A stretch of 64,000 nucleotides of DNA from the NCBI GenBank assembly GCA_905331475.1, contig CAJNYU010003720.1, positions 1-64,000 on the forward strand, given 5' to 3'. The translations under genes and the position numbers were made by a program. This document shows, in pieces, positions 31,598 to 45,293 of the stretch. Source of the stretch: Rotaria socialis (taxonomy: Eukaryota; Rotifera; Eurotatoria; Philodinida; Philodinidae). The stretch's first letter is position 1, and each line of letters opens with the position of its first letter. The notes under the pieces were generated by a model that ran no database searches, was not told the DNA's origin, and was given only the letters and a program-made list of their open reading frames with translations.

Positions 31598-34207
31598 GTA
31601 TTAACGATGGCGCTTAACAGTTTATGAATCCGATCTAGGCTCCTGTATTTAGATATAAAATCGAAAGTTAGTCTGAGTTTTGAGTGCTCAGGAGCCTATT
31701 ATGGATTCCCGCTTATTGGAATTCAGTAAAGCATAGTAACTTGATACAAGCTGTAAGAATAAGCATGTGTAAATATCTCTGAATTGTCAAAAATTTGTGA
31801 AAAAGAATATTCAATTGGGTTTCTGCTCTTTGGAAACAAAGTCTAATGGAACCGGAGTCCTGATACTACTAGCTATAATCTTATCACCCTCAGTATCGAT
31901 ATTTAAACGTTATAACACCCACACCCTCAAATTCCAACTCATTATGTAATCAGTAATAGAACTAACCATTTAAACTTATTTCCGTTAATTTTATTGTGTT
32001 TTTCTTAGTAAACCACATTTAGCAGCTGTTCATCACAGATTATACATTTTCTAGGCATGGATTGTAACGATTTTTAGATAGAAGATATGTCTGTGCTGAT
32101 GGCATTGCGCTTTATTTAACTCTTCAAATCATAAAATCGCCCTGATTACGTATACAGCGCACATTTAAATACTCAACCATTTGAGAGAACGAAGGAGAAT
32201 AAGAGATAAAGAGAAATATCAAGGACAGAAAGATTAAGATAATAGGTACCATGAGAATAACAGGCATCATACTCCCAAACATCATATATAGATTACACTC
32301 GAACGGGAGCGGTACACCCCCGGATGGAATTTGGACACTCTCCGTATATATCGTTACATGGATCAATTCGAAATCTGCATGATTGTTGTTGAGTGATTAG
32401 AGTTAGAGTAAGATTCAGACTGTTCTAGTCGCTCCTCCTACACGAAGAGCCGTCTTTCTAGCTCAGAATCATCAAGAACAATAGCAATCGACTTCGTTTT
32501 GCCATACGATTTTCAATTAATTTGTTAGTCTTTGTATCAGATATTGCATAAAGCATTTGAAAATTACTTTGATGATGTCATTCGGGGAGAGGGAAGGAGG
32601 AAACCTCGGGAAAGTGACAAGTAACCGCAAAAGACGGAGACGCTCCATAAGACAATAAAACGTGATAACCTAATATGTGAAAGATCCCTAATAAATTCAT
32701 CACTCTATCCCATATTCTTATGAAAAAAGATTCAAATTTCATGTTTTTCATGTGATTTATAAGTTATATTTTTAACTTTTCCCTTGACAGCTAAAAGAGT
32801 TGTTGGATAACCTTTTACAGGATGTTAATGATTACGAGACTTTATGTTGCGAAGACGAATGTCATGCTAAGAAGCTACAATAGAAAACCTTAAAAAGCAG
32901 CTTTGTCTAACTGGATAAGCCATTATTTCCGACTAAACAAAAAGTAAGCGACAGTGATAAGGAGTAGATACTGATATTTACATATCTTCAAATATCCACC
33001 AGGATCCACGAGAAGCCGCCAGAATCCAAGGAGCAAGGAGCCGCTTTTTCCTCTTTGACTAGAGATCTGCTCATCGATACCCATGTTGACACAGATCCAC
33101 ACCCACACCCACCATTTTTTATGCGCCGTCAGCATTTTTAAGTAGCCTTCGAATTTTCATAAATAGTTTTACGCTATCACTTTTGTTTTGAGAAAGAAGT
33201 ATCGGTTTTTATGCATAATTTCAAAAGGAGGTAACAGTGATTGATATTATTTGACCCAAATCGCAATGTAAATAATATCGAATATTGAATAATTTACTAC
33301 GAAAATGATCAGCAGAAACAGTTCTACAACTTCTAAAAGTTGTAAATAGTAATTGAACCAAGTGCTTAGATTTTATGAATCAATTAGTCAAAATTTTTCT
33401 GAAAAATTACAATCTAAAGTATTGTCGGCGCTTGTTGCTTACTAAATTTAGAGTGGGAGCTGAAAAAAATAGTGCATCTTGTAGAGAAAATTTTTCTCTA
33501 TCGAACTGGTAACGCCAATATTTTGGTTCATCGCAACTTCTTGAGAAAATTTTTCAAACAATATTTTTTCTGGTGAATCGAATGGATCATATAAATTTCT
33601 TCAAAAGTTTTTTAATTCCTATTAATTCAGATGCAGTTTTCACGAGGAATCTGAATATGTGGTTGGTTTTAAAATTCGAGTGAAGTACGGGGAACTTTCA
33701 TCGGTTTTTCGAAAAAAATGCAATTTTTTCTGAGAAAGTGCCTTTTTTGTATTTGACCTATATCTTCGTGAAAAAAGAGTTTATTTTGGAAAAGTTTAGT
33801 GTCGAAATGATCAGCGAAAAATTCTCTACAAATCCTGAAAGTTCCAAGAAATTTGGACGTGGTCGCCGGATGGACTGGCGATTTCTGGTGGAATGACCCA
33901 TATATGTATATATCGTTAAAACACACCCTCACACCCGTATGCATATATGAATTATTCTAACCCAACCAACCGCAGTAAATCAAGATTGAGATCATCAAAC
34001 CCTCAAGTCGAGACATGTGAATATATAAATTACTGTATCCTGGCAAACTGCAGTGACTCCAGATTGGATCATTATTACATGAATCTAAAGCAATGGTAAT
34101 TAAATCTTGATTGAGATTTTCTTAAATTAAAAGACATATGACTATTTCATTGATAATAGCATTCATTGATTTGTGCAATAATTTACATGGGGCACTACAC
34201 TGAAAAC
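31598..34207. other. No gene recognised; three telomere-like C-rich runs
   Basis: CACCCACACCCTC lies at 31916-31928, CCACACCCACACCCACC at 33097-33113 and ACACACCCTCACACCC at 33921-33936, all C-rich on the plus strand. Open frames at 32124-32366, 32923-33135 and 33669-33944 (minus) show no recognisable motifs. Confidence 0.4.
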
Positions 34208-34860
34208 AAAAAGCTGTTAGCGCAATCCCTTCGGGATTAAAATGTGAAACACAACATAACTGTTGATTTTTTTAATAAAAGAGTATTGTTCTGTCTATTT
34301 CCCGACTTTTCTGTCATTATACTGTAATGCATCAGGTGCAAGTGGAAAACGTAAGCAGGTCATCGATTTTATCGATATAGTGTCGTTATCTGGTTCTTAC
34401 TTGTACAGTGATAGGGTCTATCACAGCGTATGCTGAGATCCAGAGATGTTTATCGAGGTTTATTATAATCGTGGCTTCGCCTCTCTATTCTCGTTGTATT
34501 TCTAATAGCGTTTCTGATGGATCCAAGCCTTCTATCTGAGAATGTATAAAGGTAATTAATTAATTAGGCTGTAATTATTTAATTAATTAAATATATGTGG
34601 ATGGAATTCAAACTCCTACCATTAATCCTTGAACACATCTTCACTTGCCTGTAATAATTTGTGATGCGGGGCATCACCTGTCTGTAACGGTCTGTGATAG
34701 GGGAAACACCGGTCGGTAACGGTGATGAAGGAATCGCCTGTCGGTAACGGTCTGTGACGGGGGGATCACCTGTAGGTAACGGTCTGTGGGGGGACAGGGG
34801 GTGGGTCCAAATTTCTACTCTAAACACTTCAACACTCCTTTCAGGTCGTGTTTCACAAAA
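34208..34860. repeat. Second copy of the hairpin repeat plus a short tandem array
   Basis: 34208-34252 matches 14751-14795, including a perfect 6-bp hairpin AATCCC-TTC-GGGATT. About 34670-34795 is an irregular tandem array of a unit of roughly 30 bp containing CGGTAACGGTCTGTGA and CACCTGT (four to five units). GTGTTTCACAAA near 34849 is the inverted counterpart of TGTGAAACACAA near 34243, suggesting the element spans the interval. Confidence 0.6.
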
Positions 34861-37665
34861 TTCAATGCTTCGTAACTTGTAAAGTTCGAACTTTACAAAT
34901 TCTTCTAAATTTACGAATCTTTTCCAATTACTACATGTTCTATTAAAATAATATGTACAACAAGTTTATTCATAAGATTCCAATCTATTTTGAATTACTT
35001 TCTTTTCATATTGTTCTAATAGATGAACTTACCGACATAGATAAGAAAATAGATTTATTTAAGAGCAATATTTTACTTATCATGTCAAACTTATTATATC
35101 CAATTGACATTATCATTAAGAAAGTTGATGATTAGGAAATGAATCATACTAATTTTATCAAATTTATTTATGCAAGTTGAGTTAGCAGATGTTCTGGATT
35201 TTTTTCAAAAAAACATTTATTCCATTCATTTAATCAGATACGATGTGACAAGTTCTGTCGAGTGATGTAAATTTGATGAAATTGAGAATGAATATTTTTT
35301 AAAAGAAAAATCTATTCCAATATATCATAGTTATATTTTTTGCGGAGATTCATCAAATAGTTTCTAATTTACTATGACTTTGCTGCCAAAGAATAGAGAA
35401 ATCAGTGGCCAAACAAAAATTACGTCGAATTACAAGATAGACAGTCTGTAATTATCGATTATATAATTATATACTATATTCTTATGTCTCCATGATGATA
35501 TGAAGCATTTACTACTGTTTGTGAAAATTGTGAGCTATAATGTTACTCCTTGTAAGAATGAGACGGCATCTGACTGCTTCGTGTTTTTCTTTAGTTTTTA
35601 GTTCTTTTTGTTTTTATTCATATCCATTTGAACAAGATTTTTTTTCGTCCATTTTTTCAAATTGCAGTTCACAACATATCTTATGAAAAACAACAATGTC
35701 ATATGATTCGTTTGATGTTCAAAGACTGCAACATTAAAAGGCATTCATCAACTGGTAGTTAAATTTTTCCTATCAGTTCATACATTATCAGGTACTTGAA
35801 TAAATTTTCAAGTGCTTGTTTTTAGATATGTGGATTATTATCGAAGTAGCTCAAATCTAGGATAATCTAGAAGTCGTGTACAAATAATTCGAAGCACAGT
35901 TGACTTTTTCTTTAGTATATCTTGAGATTTTCAGTTTTTGTTTTATTTATTCCACTATAGTATATAGAATTACTATAATCATATATGAATGTCTCGCTTT
36001 TAAATTAGTTCTATCTCATTTTATTGATTGAACGAGCACGGTTGCAGTTAAGACTAAATCCAATCTGAAGGGTGTGGGTGGTTTTTTCCTCTATAGCTGA
36101 TAACTTAAAGTTGAAAGTGTTTAATGAAGCATCATTTAGATGACTATCATTAGCTCTATATCTAGCAATAGTGTTACAATTTCAAATAGATATAATTCAA
36201 ATAAAATCGTTCATCAAAACGGAAGATAAAGTAGGTTTTATAAGCTAGTATTTAATCAAAAAGACATATTTACCAAAAGGCAAACTATTTATTTTGATGA
36301 GCTGCCAACTTAAAAATTACTTTTTCGAACATCAACTAAGAAAACGTATCTGCTAAGATGTTTCAAATCATTCAAGCTAGATTATTAGCGAAGTCACATA
36401 TGCATGTATTGAATCCACAACGTGGTTTGATCATTAATTATAACTAAGTTAAAATATTATGAGAATAGATTCTTAATGTCCTTACTCAATTATTAAAATC
36501 ACAACGAAATAATTTCGAAAGAATAGTTTTGCGCTAAATTAAACTCACAAAACAATACAATACAAATCAACATGTAATTCTATACACTAATTTTTACTGT
36601 ATGAAGAAATTAACAGTCTTCGTCTAAATTTTCAAGTTCGTGAATTATTACTACTAGCTATGTTTCACAGTTATGTATTTGAACATTTACTAAAACATTT
36701 ATTACAAGTATAGATACTTCATAAAATGCAACTTCTTAGACTTGCAAAACGATGTTCAAAATCGTATCAAGATGAGGCACAGAGAATGTACGAATGTCAT
36801 ACGTAAATAGGAAAAGGAAAACATTTTTTGCAATGTATCTCGATTGATTGGTATGCTACGTTGGAGGCATTTGTTCCCCATCGTACCTACTACGTTATAT
36901 TTAATATATTTTCACAGTTACGAAAATAGCTTTCCTAAATTAAACGACTATTGAATTTTAGCCAGCTGCTTGCCTACTTTTGTACAGGTTTTCTACGTGT
37001 TTTTTTTCTGCTGAGATAATATTTCAGTAAAGCTAATCTATCAACTATTAATCGAAGCAGATAAGAATGTCGAATTTTTCCCTAACCTCAATTATAATCA
37101 AGGCAACAACTTTCGTTTGAAAATAAGTGTCACAGGACCTGTTGTCTTGAATTATTGCAGTCGGATTATCATTTCTCTAATGTCACATTTATCTTCATAT
37201 TTCTTTATCTAAGCATTACTACTTAAAAAAAATATCGCTGCCTAGATTGACCTTCACATTATCTGCAAATATTTCATCTGATAAAGATTGATAATAATGA
37301 ATGTTAACTTTAATTTTAACTAATTAACTATTGAATGACGCTTTTTCTTTGTTTTTGTAGTAGATATTCATCAATTATGACCTTTACACAAATACAACAG
37401 ATAGAGCATTGCGCAATAATAAAAAAAAGGAATTGTTCTATCAAAGAGAATGAAGAAGAAGAAAACAACAACAACAGCAAACGATTGACAACATCAGCAT
37501 AAAATAAGTGCAAGGAAATGATCTTACAAGGAAAAAACGTACTTCTCGAAAGATATAGGAGAAAAAAAGTGTTATAGAAAAAGAAGTCTTTTTTGACTTG
37601 ATGTCTACTTTGAAATACAAATAAATAACCAAGAAAAGATCAATTCATTCAATAGTACAGCTTAG
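34861..37665. other. No gene recognised; one telomere-like run
   Basis: AT-rich sequence; GGGTGTGGGTGG at 36070-36081. Open frames (34953-35135, 37328-37632) carry no motifs. This is the transition between the repeat-rich left part and the conserved gene block. Confidence 0.4.
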
Positions 37666-39890
<2,225 letters not shown>

Positions 39891-41053
39891 GTTTTCTCAC
39901 GCTATCTGAATGATTGAATCGTTCAATGAAAGAACATTACATCTAGAATGAACAAAAGACAAGATGGAAGTAGAAACATGAATCATCATCAGTAAGTTTA
40001 CCGGTGATATGATTATAAACAAAGAACGAGAAAAAAGCAGGCATAAATCTAATTCTATAGCTGTTGATTTTTTTACTACATAAATATACTCATGTATGAA
40101 TCACCATAATGAAAACATTAGTAGTTGATTTTGTACTATGAACTATTGGAGAAGCAAAGAATTATTTTTATCTTTTAGAATAATGATTTAAGCAAAAAAT
40201 AATTAGGTGAAGCAGATGTTTTTAGAAGAATATTTAAGAAAGAACTGGAAAACATTTCTAAACATCTACACATGAGAAAATGGATAGCATTGCATTCGCA
40301 CAAACGTTTAATTTAAAACTTTCTTCGAAATATATGACTTACTTATTTATTCAAAACAAAAAATGAAAGATTCATTTTCTATAAGTACTAATCAAGAGAG
40401 AACATTACTTTATTTCTAAGAATAATTTTATCTGCTAAATAATTCAAAATAGCTAATCATGTATCTAATAAATAAAAACGGTGATGAAGACTACTTTATA
40501 AGAATTATTCATGAAAAAATATCGAAGAACTGATCTTGTCCTATACTGTTGATATTTGACAAAGCATTGTCGAATGTCTGATGGATACATCTCTTTTGGT
40601 TTGAGTAAGAATAAAAACAGGTTCGATATTTCGAAACAAATTCTATAACAAGATTTACCTATGCAATAGTTACTAAAGATACCGATTCTTTTGTAATAAA
40701 TTAAGTAACTTGAGTTAATAAAACATTTAATTAGATGGAAGGCATTGCAAATAACTTTGATGATCAACATAACAATAAAAATTTTATTTCAAACTTCTTT
40801 CGTCTGATTACCAGGATACATTTTACAGTTCGAAGGGAAAATTCATAACTCCATTAACAACTATATATATATTTATTTAAGTCTATCTATTTAACGGTTT
40901 TTTGTTTTCTTTGTCAAGTCTTATCAAAGTCAAACAAAAGAAAAAGATAATCCGGGCAAATAAAAGACTGAACATTTTCTGGTGTTTTTTTTATATTTAT
41001 TTTCAAAAGATAAAAGAAAAAGATATTTGCAAAAATCGATCACTAAATAATTT
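39891..41053. other. Intergenic region between MAP2K4 and DCUN1D3 genes
   Basis: AT-rich; it presumably holds the MAP2K4 promoter and the 3' end of the DCUN1D3 gene. The open frame at 40465-40770 (minus) has no recognisable motif. Confidence 0.35.
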
Positions 41054-42004
41054 TTAACCCATCGCCGATGACATTGTCTTTTGTTGTTCTAGTTGATATT
41101 CAACAAACCCATCAAATAAACATGGCCATGCTTCATTATCATCGTAAGCTTGGTATCCATTTAATTCAATAAATTTAGCAAACTGTGGAAATATTGTCCA
41201 AGTATCACATGTGATTGTTTTTGGTATTTCATTGTTGATATCTTTTTCTAAATAGTTCAACCATTGTTCAAGTATTTGAGGTTTTTTTATTCCTTTTGAA
41301 TAAAATAAACGCCATAAACTAATAGCATTTTGTGTTGTTACACAGCGTTGTCCATCAATTAAACCATAATGATATGTCCAAGTATAAAATTCATCTTCAA
41401 ATGGTAATATATCATAAATATATAATGATGTTCGAAGATCTAATAAATTATCGACATGATTTCCAAGTGTTTTGAGACCAAGAAGAAATTCATCTTTAGT
41501 TAATGAATACATTTGTTTAGCACGACATACGAAACAAAATAAAAGTACTTCATAACAATCCGGTTCTAAAGATAAATCATTACAAAGACGAAGAATACCT
41601 TCAACAGACATTATTTGATCATCATTAGAATAACGTTTAAATAATTCTAAACGATGATTAATTAAGTTTGAAGTACAATTAGATGATGAAGATGTAAATA
41701 ATGAGGACTGTTTTGTATCTGATGATGGCGAAAGAGTGGATGATAATGTTCCAGTTATTTTGGCGAGAAGTTCAGGAATTTTATGTAATGGCAAATCACG
41801 ACGAGGCTCCAATGTTGTAGTTGTTGTATTCATTTGTCTGTATGAATGACGATATTGATTTGATTGTTGTTCGGATGCGTCTTGTTTAGCTTTTTTCTTA
41901 ACGTGTTTTGTTGAAACGGATGAATAATTATAATTATAATTATTATTATTGTTATGTGACATCAATCTTCTGTCTGAACGAGATTTTTCAATACACTGGC
42001 CCAT
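41054..42004 (-). CDS. DCUN1D3: DCN1-like protein 3 (DCUN1D3-like), single coding exon
   Basis: 316 residues from the ATG at 42004. That start gives MGQCIEKSR, an N-myristoylation site with a neighbouring cysteine exactly as in DCUN1D3 (MGQC), so it is preferred over an upstream TTG. Residues up to about 115 are Asn/Ser/Thr-rich and disordered. From about 118 on is the PONY/DCUN1 domain (LELFKRYSNDDQIMSVEGIL, LSLEPDCYEVLLFCFVCRAK, FYTWTYHYGLIDGQRCVTTQ). The C-terminal acidic patch region that binds cullins reads AISLWRLFYS, WLNYLE, DTWTIFPQFAKFI, EAWPCLFDGFVEY. DCUN1 proteins promote NEDD8 transfer onto cullins; the DCUN1D3 class is held at membranes by its lipidated N-terminus. It is divergent to MRPL12. 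Confidence 0.92.
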   Translation of the reverse strand: MGQCIEKSRSDRRLMSHNNNNNYNYNYSSVSTKHVKKKAKQDASEQQSNQYRHSYRQMNTTTTTLEPRRDLPLHKIPELLAKITGTLSSTLSPSSDTKQSSLFTSSSSNCTSNLINHRLELFKRYSNDDQIMSVEGILRLCNDLSLEPDCYEVLLFCFVCRAKQMYSLTKDEFLLGLKTLGNHVDNLLDLRTSLYIYDILPFEDEFYTWTYHYGLIDGQRCVTTQNAISLWRLFYSKGIKKPQILEQWLNYLEKDINNEIPKTITCDTWTIFPQFAKFIELNGYQAYDDNEAWPCLFDGFVEYQLEQQKTMSSAMG

Positions 42005-42522
42005 GGACAACAAAACGACGACTAGAAGAAGAAAACAAATTTCAAAAATTTATTATTTTTTTCTCTAATAAATAAATAAATAATTTACATGAACAAACAA
42101 TAAACAGCAATTTTTTGTCGCAATGCTGTGGGCATTCTATAATTGATTATAAAATAATGATCAATAATCTTTCGAGAATATCTTCTGTTTTGTATTTTTT
42201 GCTTTGTTTAATATATATTGATTTTCTACTTGCTTCCTCGACTGCGTCTTGTCATCAGCAGACGTGCGCGCGCACGGACAAACAGACAGGCAGAATGTAG
42301 TTGCATTTTTATTGGATAATATTTCATCAATAAGATGTAGTGTTCTGCCATTAAAATTTTATTATGTCCTCTGAAATTTTTCATATTGATCTATCATTGC
42401 TTATTTTTGTCAGCCAGTTAGATTAATTTTATGTTCGATAAAATAAAAGATTAATTCATGTTTTAACAAGCAATCTTTTTTCTTACTGAAATAATTGATA
42501 ATTAAGAAAAGAAAGAAAGAAA
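42005..42522. promoter_or_regulatory. Bidirectional promoter region, DCUN1D3 (-) and MRPL12 (+)
   Basis: The start codons of the two genes face away from each other across 518 bp, so both promoters must lie here. No specific binding site can be named; AT-rich with a GCGCGC run near 42267. Confidence 0.5.
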
Positions 42523-44996
42523 ATGTGTTCTCGTTTGATATTTCGATCAATTCGACATCCTGTACCATTATTAATTTATAATCGTTTTCTATCTTTAACA
42601 CAAGTTCACTCAACTGCTGCAACAAAATTAAAAGAAACACCTAGTACAAATCTTGAAACACTATCAACAAAAACGAATATAGAAAAAGCAGATGAAACAA
42701 AAAAATCATCATCATCATCATCAGATAAAACAGTAAATTCTTCAGCTACAAATGTTTCTGATCTAACTAAAGTGTATTCGGAAAAACTTCATCGAATTGT
42801 TGATGAAATAAGTACATTGTCGTTGGTTGAAGTTATGGATTTGAATGAATTATTGAAAGTAAATATTTTAATTTAACGAGAAATTTCTGTCTCATAATTT
42901 GAAATTTAAAAAAATCCATTGTTTTCCCTTCTATTTTTCTATAGAAAACGCTCAAGATACAAGACGTGCCGATTGTGGCATCGGGAGGAGGCAGTGCTAT
43001 ACTATCACCAGCTGCATCGGTACGTCTGATTCTTTCTATGAGCGAATTGCATTTTTATTGTACTCATTATGAGATCTAATATGAAACAAACAAATTGCCG
43101 TCGACGACAGCTGCCAAAGAATTGAGAGACAGAACTTCCTAATCTGTTGAGTAACAATTAGGATTGATGTAATAATTCTTTGAGGGCTCTGACATCGACT
43201 GTTAGTTCTTTCATATATGAGTGTCAATGTGAAGCTATCTCTCAAACTAACTTTCACACTCATACATTCATGTTCATCAGTTGTTTAATGAGAACAAATG
43301 GAAGATTAAAAAATATCGTAGATATTCTATTTTTTTAAATTTTAGTAGCTAAAAAATGATTGGGAATCCGAGTAGGAATCCTTATTCGCTCGTCGATGAA
43401 CACTCATCGGATCCTCGTTTAAATAGCATCCGTTCTTTTTGCTTGATCGTTTTCGAAATCTTTCAAAAAAAGCAGATGATGTATTGATATTAAATATACA
43501 GCGGGAAGATGCCACTAGAAGACTTTTAAAGTCAATTAAATCTTGTGGCTTAAGTTCGGTAGAATCGTTTTTCAACGCAAATCTTAGCCAACGATGAACA
43601 GTAATGCAACTGATTGAACTGTAATGTTCAGTTTAAAATAGAAAAGTCAATAGTAATTGACAGTGACGATGCCTCTGAGCATAGCGACACTAATGTATAA
43701 AAGAAGTTACAAAAGTGAATAGATACAATTATAATTCAAAACTGTAGACTGTATTTGTTGATATTCTATTATTAGAATTGGAAAATATTCAATGAAGTCA
43801 AGGTATTCTATAATGAGAGAGTTTGAAATACGGTCACATACAATTTTAATAATAGGATTTTACAAAGATTGAAGCATAAAATATAGACTTTGATTCACTG
43901 CCCACTGAGTCTCACTATTTTATATCTGAATTGTAGGTGTACGTCGACTATGTCTATACATTATGAGCAGAACTGAAAAATTAAAGATGTTAATTTATGG
44001 ATTTAAGAAGAATCAATGGGAATTACTTGCTGTGAGGGAAACTTTCTAAAGCAGAAATTTCTGAATCACACAGTAGTCATTGATAGATTTTTCATGAATT
44101 TTTTTAAAACGTTATAAGCGTAGTAAAAATGAAAAATGGAAGCGAAATCTATCAAAATATCAATTAAATCTAACATGCTTTTTTACTGATGTTCATGAAG
44201 TTACAATTCTGAGATAAGTTACTAAGAAATATAATGAATCATTATTTTGTTCTGTTTACAATATTACACTTGAAAACTTTACATAGGTGTCTAGAAATGT
44301 AACACTATCATATTGATCATCTCAGAGATCCTTCTGTCCTAGTCGCTCTTAGAGCTTTTCTTACTGAGTACTTTTACTAAAGAACTGAATTAGCTACCTC
44401 AAATCATTATTTAGATTTGAATGAAATTATTGATATTGTCGAAAATATGAGTCGTACGATATGGCATCAGCCTTATATCAATTAGATTCGCAATGTTGTT
44501 TAATACGTGATCGACAAATAAAAACTCATGTGAATTGTTGACACAGAAATTAAAATAAGAGAAGAAGGACAATAGAGAAATTAGTCTTTATGTCTCAATC
44601 GTACAAAAACAGTTCGCAATTCACTTGTATATCAATTGTTCGTGTACAATAGTTTTCTTATTGATTTCAGAAAAAGGAAGAAGAAGACGAAGACATAAGT
44701 GCACGACCTACATCTCAATCTGTATTTAAAGTACGTTTAATTAAATTTGATGATACAAAGAAAGTACCGGTTATCAAACAAGTAAAAGATGTTGTTGAAA
44801 ACATTAATCTTGTTCAAGTAAGTGTTTCTTTTTTATTTGTTCACATTCTATTTGTAGTCATCGATTTGATTGTCTTTAGGCAAAAAAATTGGTTGAATCA
44901 ATTCCTCAAGTTCTACGAGATAATCTAAGTAAAGCAGATGCTGAAACCATGAAAGCTAAAATTGAAGCAGCTGGCGGTGTATGTGTCATTGAATAA
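42523..44996 (+). CDS. MRPL12: Mitochondrial ribosomal protein L7/L12 (MRPL12), 4 exons
   Basis: Exons 42523-42858, 42945-43019, 44671-44817 and 44880-44996 join in phase to 224 residues. The N-terminus (MCSRLIFRSIRHPVPLLIYN) is arginine-rich with no acids, as in a mitochondrial presequence, and is followed by a Ser/Thr/Lys-rich linker. HRIVDEISTLSLVEVMDLNE is the N-terminal dimerisation helix hairpin of L7/L12. A hinge follows, then the factor-binding C-terminal domain: FKVRLIKFDDTKKVPVIKQV, ENINLVQAKKLVESIPQVLR, KAKIEAAGG. L7/L12 forms the ribosomal stalk that recruits translation factors. Introns 1 and 3 are 86 and 62 bp, but intron 2 is 1,651 bp, far longer than most others in the window; no insert could be identified inside it. 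Confidence 0.93.
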
Positions 44997-45293
44997 AAAT
45001 ACTGAAGAAAGATTTTACTTTCAACTAGTCCAATCGTTATATTCTCTTGTTGATGTTTTGTTATCATGTTTTTCTTTGCTGTTCTTTTTTTTTTGTATAA
45101 AAAAAAAGTTTGCTATCGTTTATCAACTTTTTCTTCCTTATCTTCTACGAAGAATTACTCAATCGTAAACATAGAAAATAACATTCGAACTGATCTTATT
45201 TTCACCGTTTTTCTTTTTTTGTTCGATATTATATATTGTGGCCGTTACCAACCAAAAAGAAATACTTTTTCATTCGTTTCGTAGGAGTTCTAG

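Noticed and set aside
40465..40770. 101-residue minus-strand frame between MAP2K4 and DCUN1D3
   Set aside because: Composition is that of translated AT-rich DNA, with no motif and no exon continuity.
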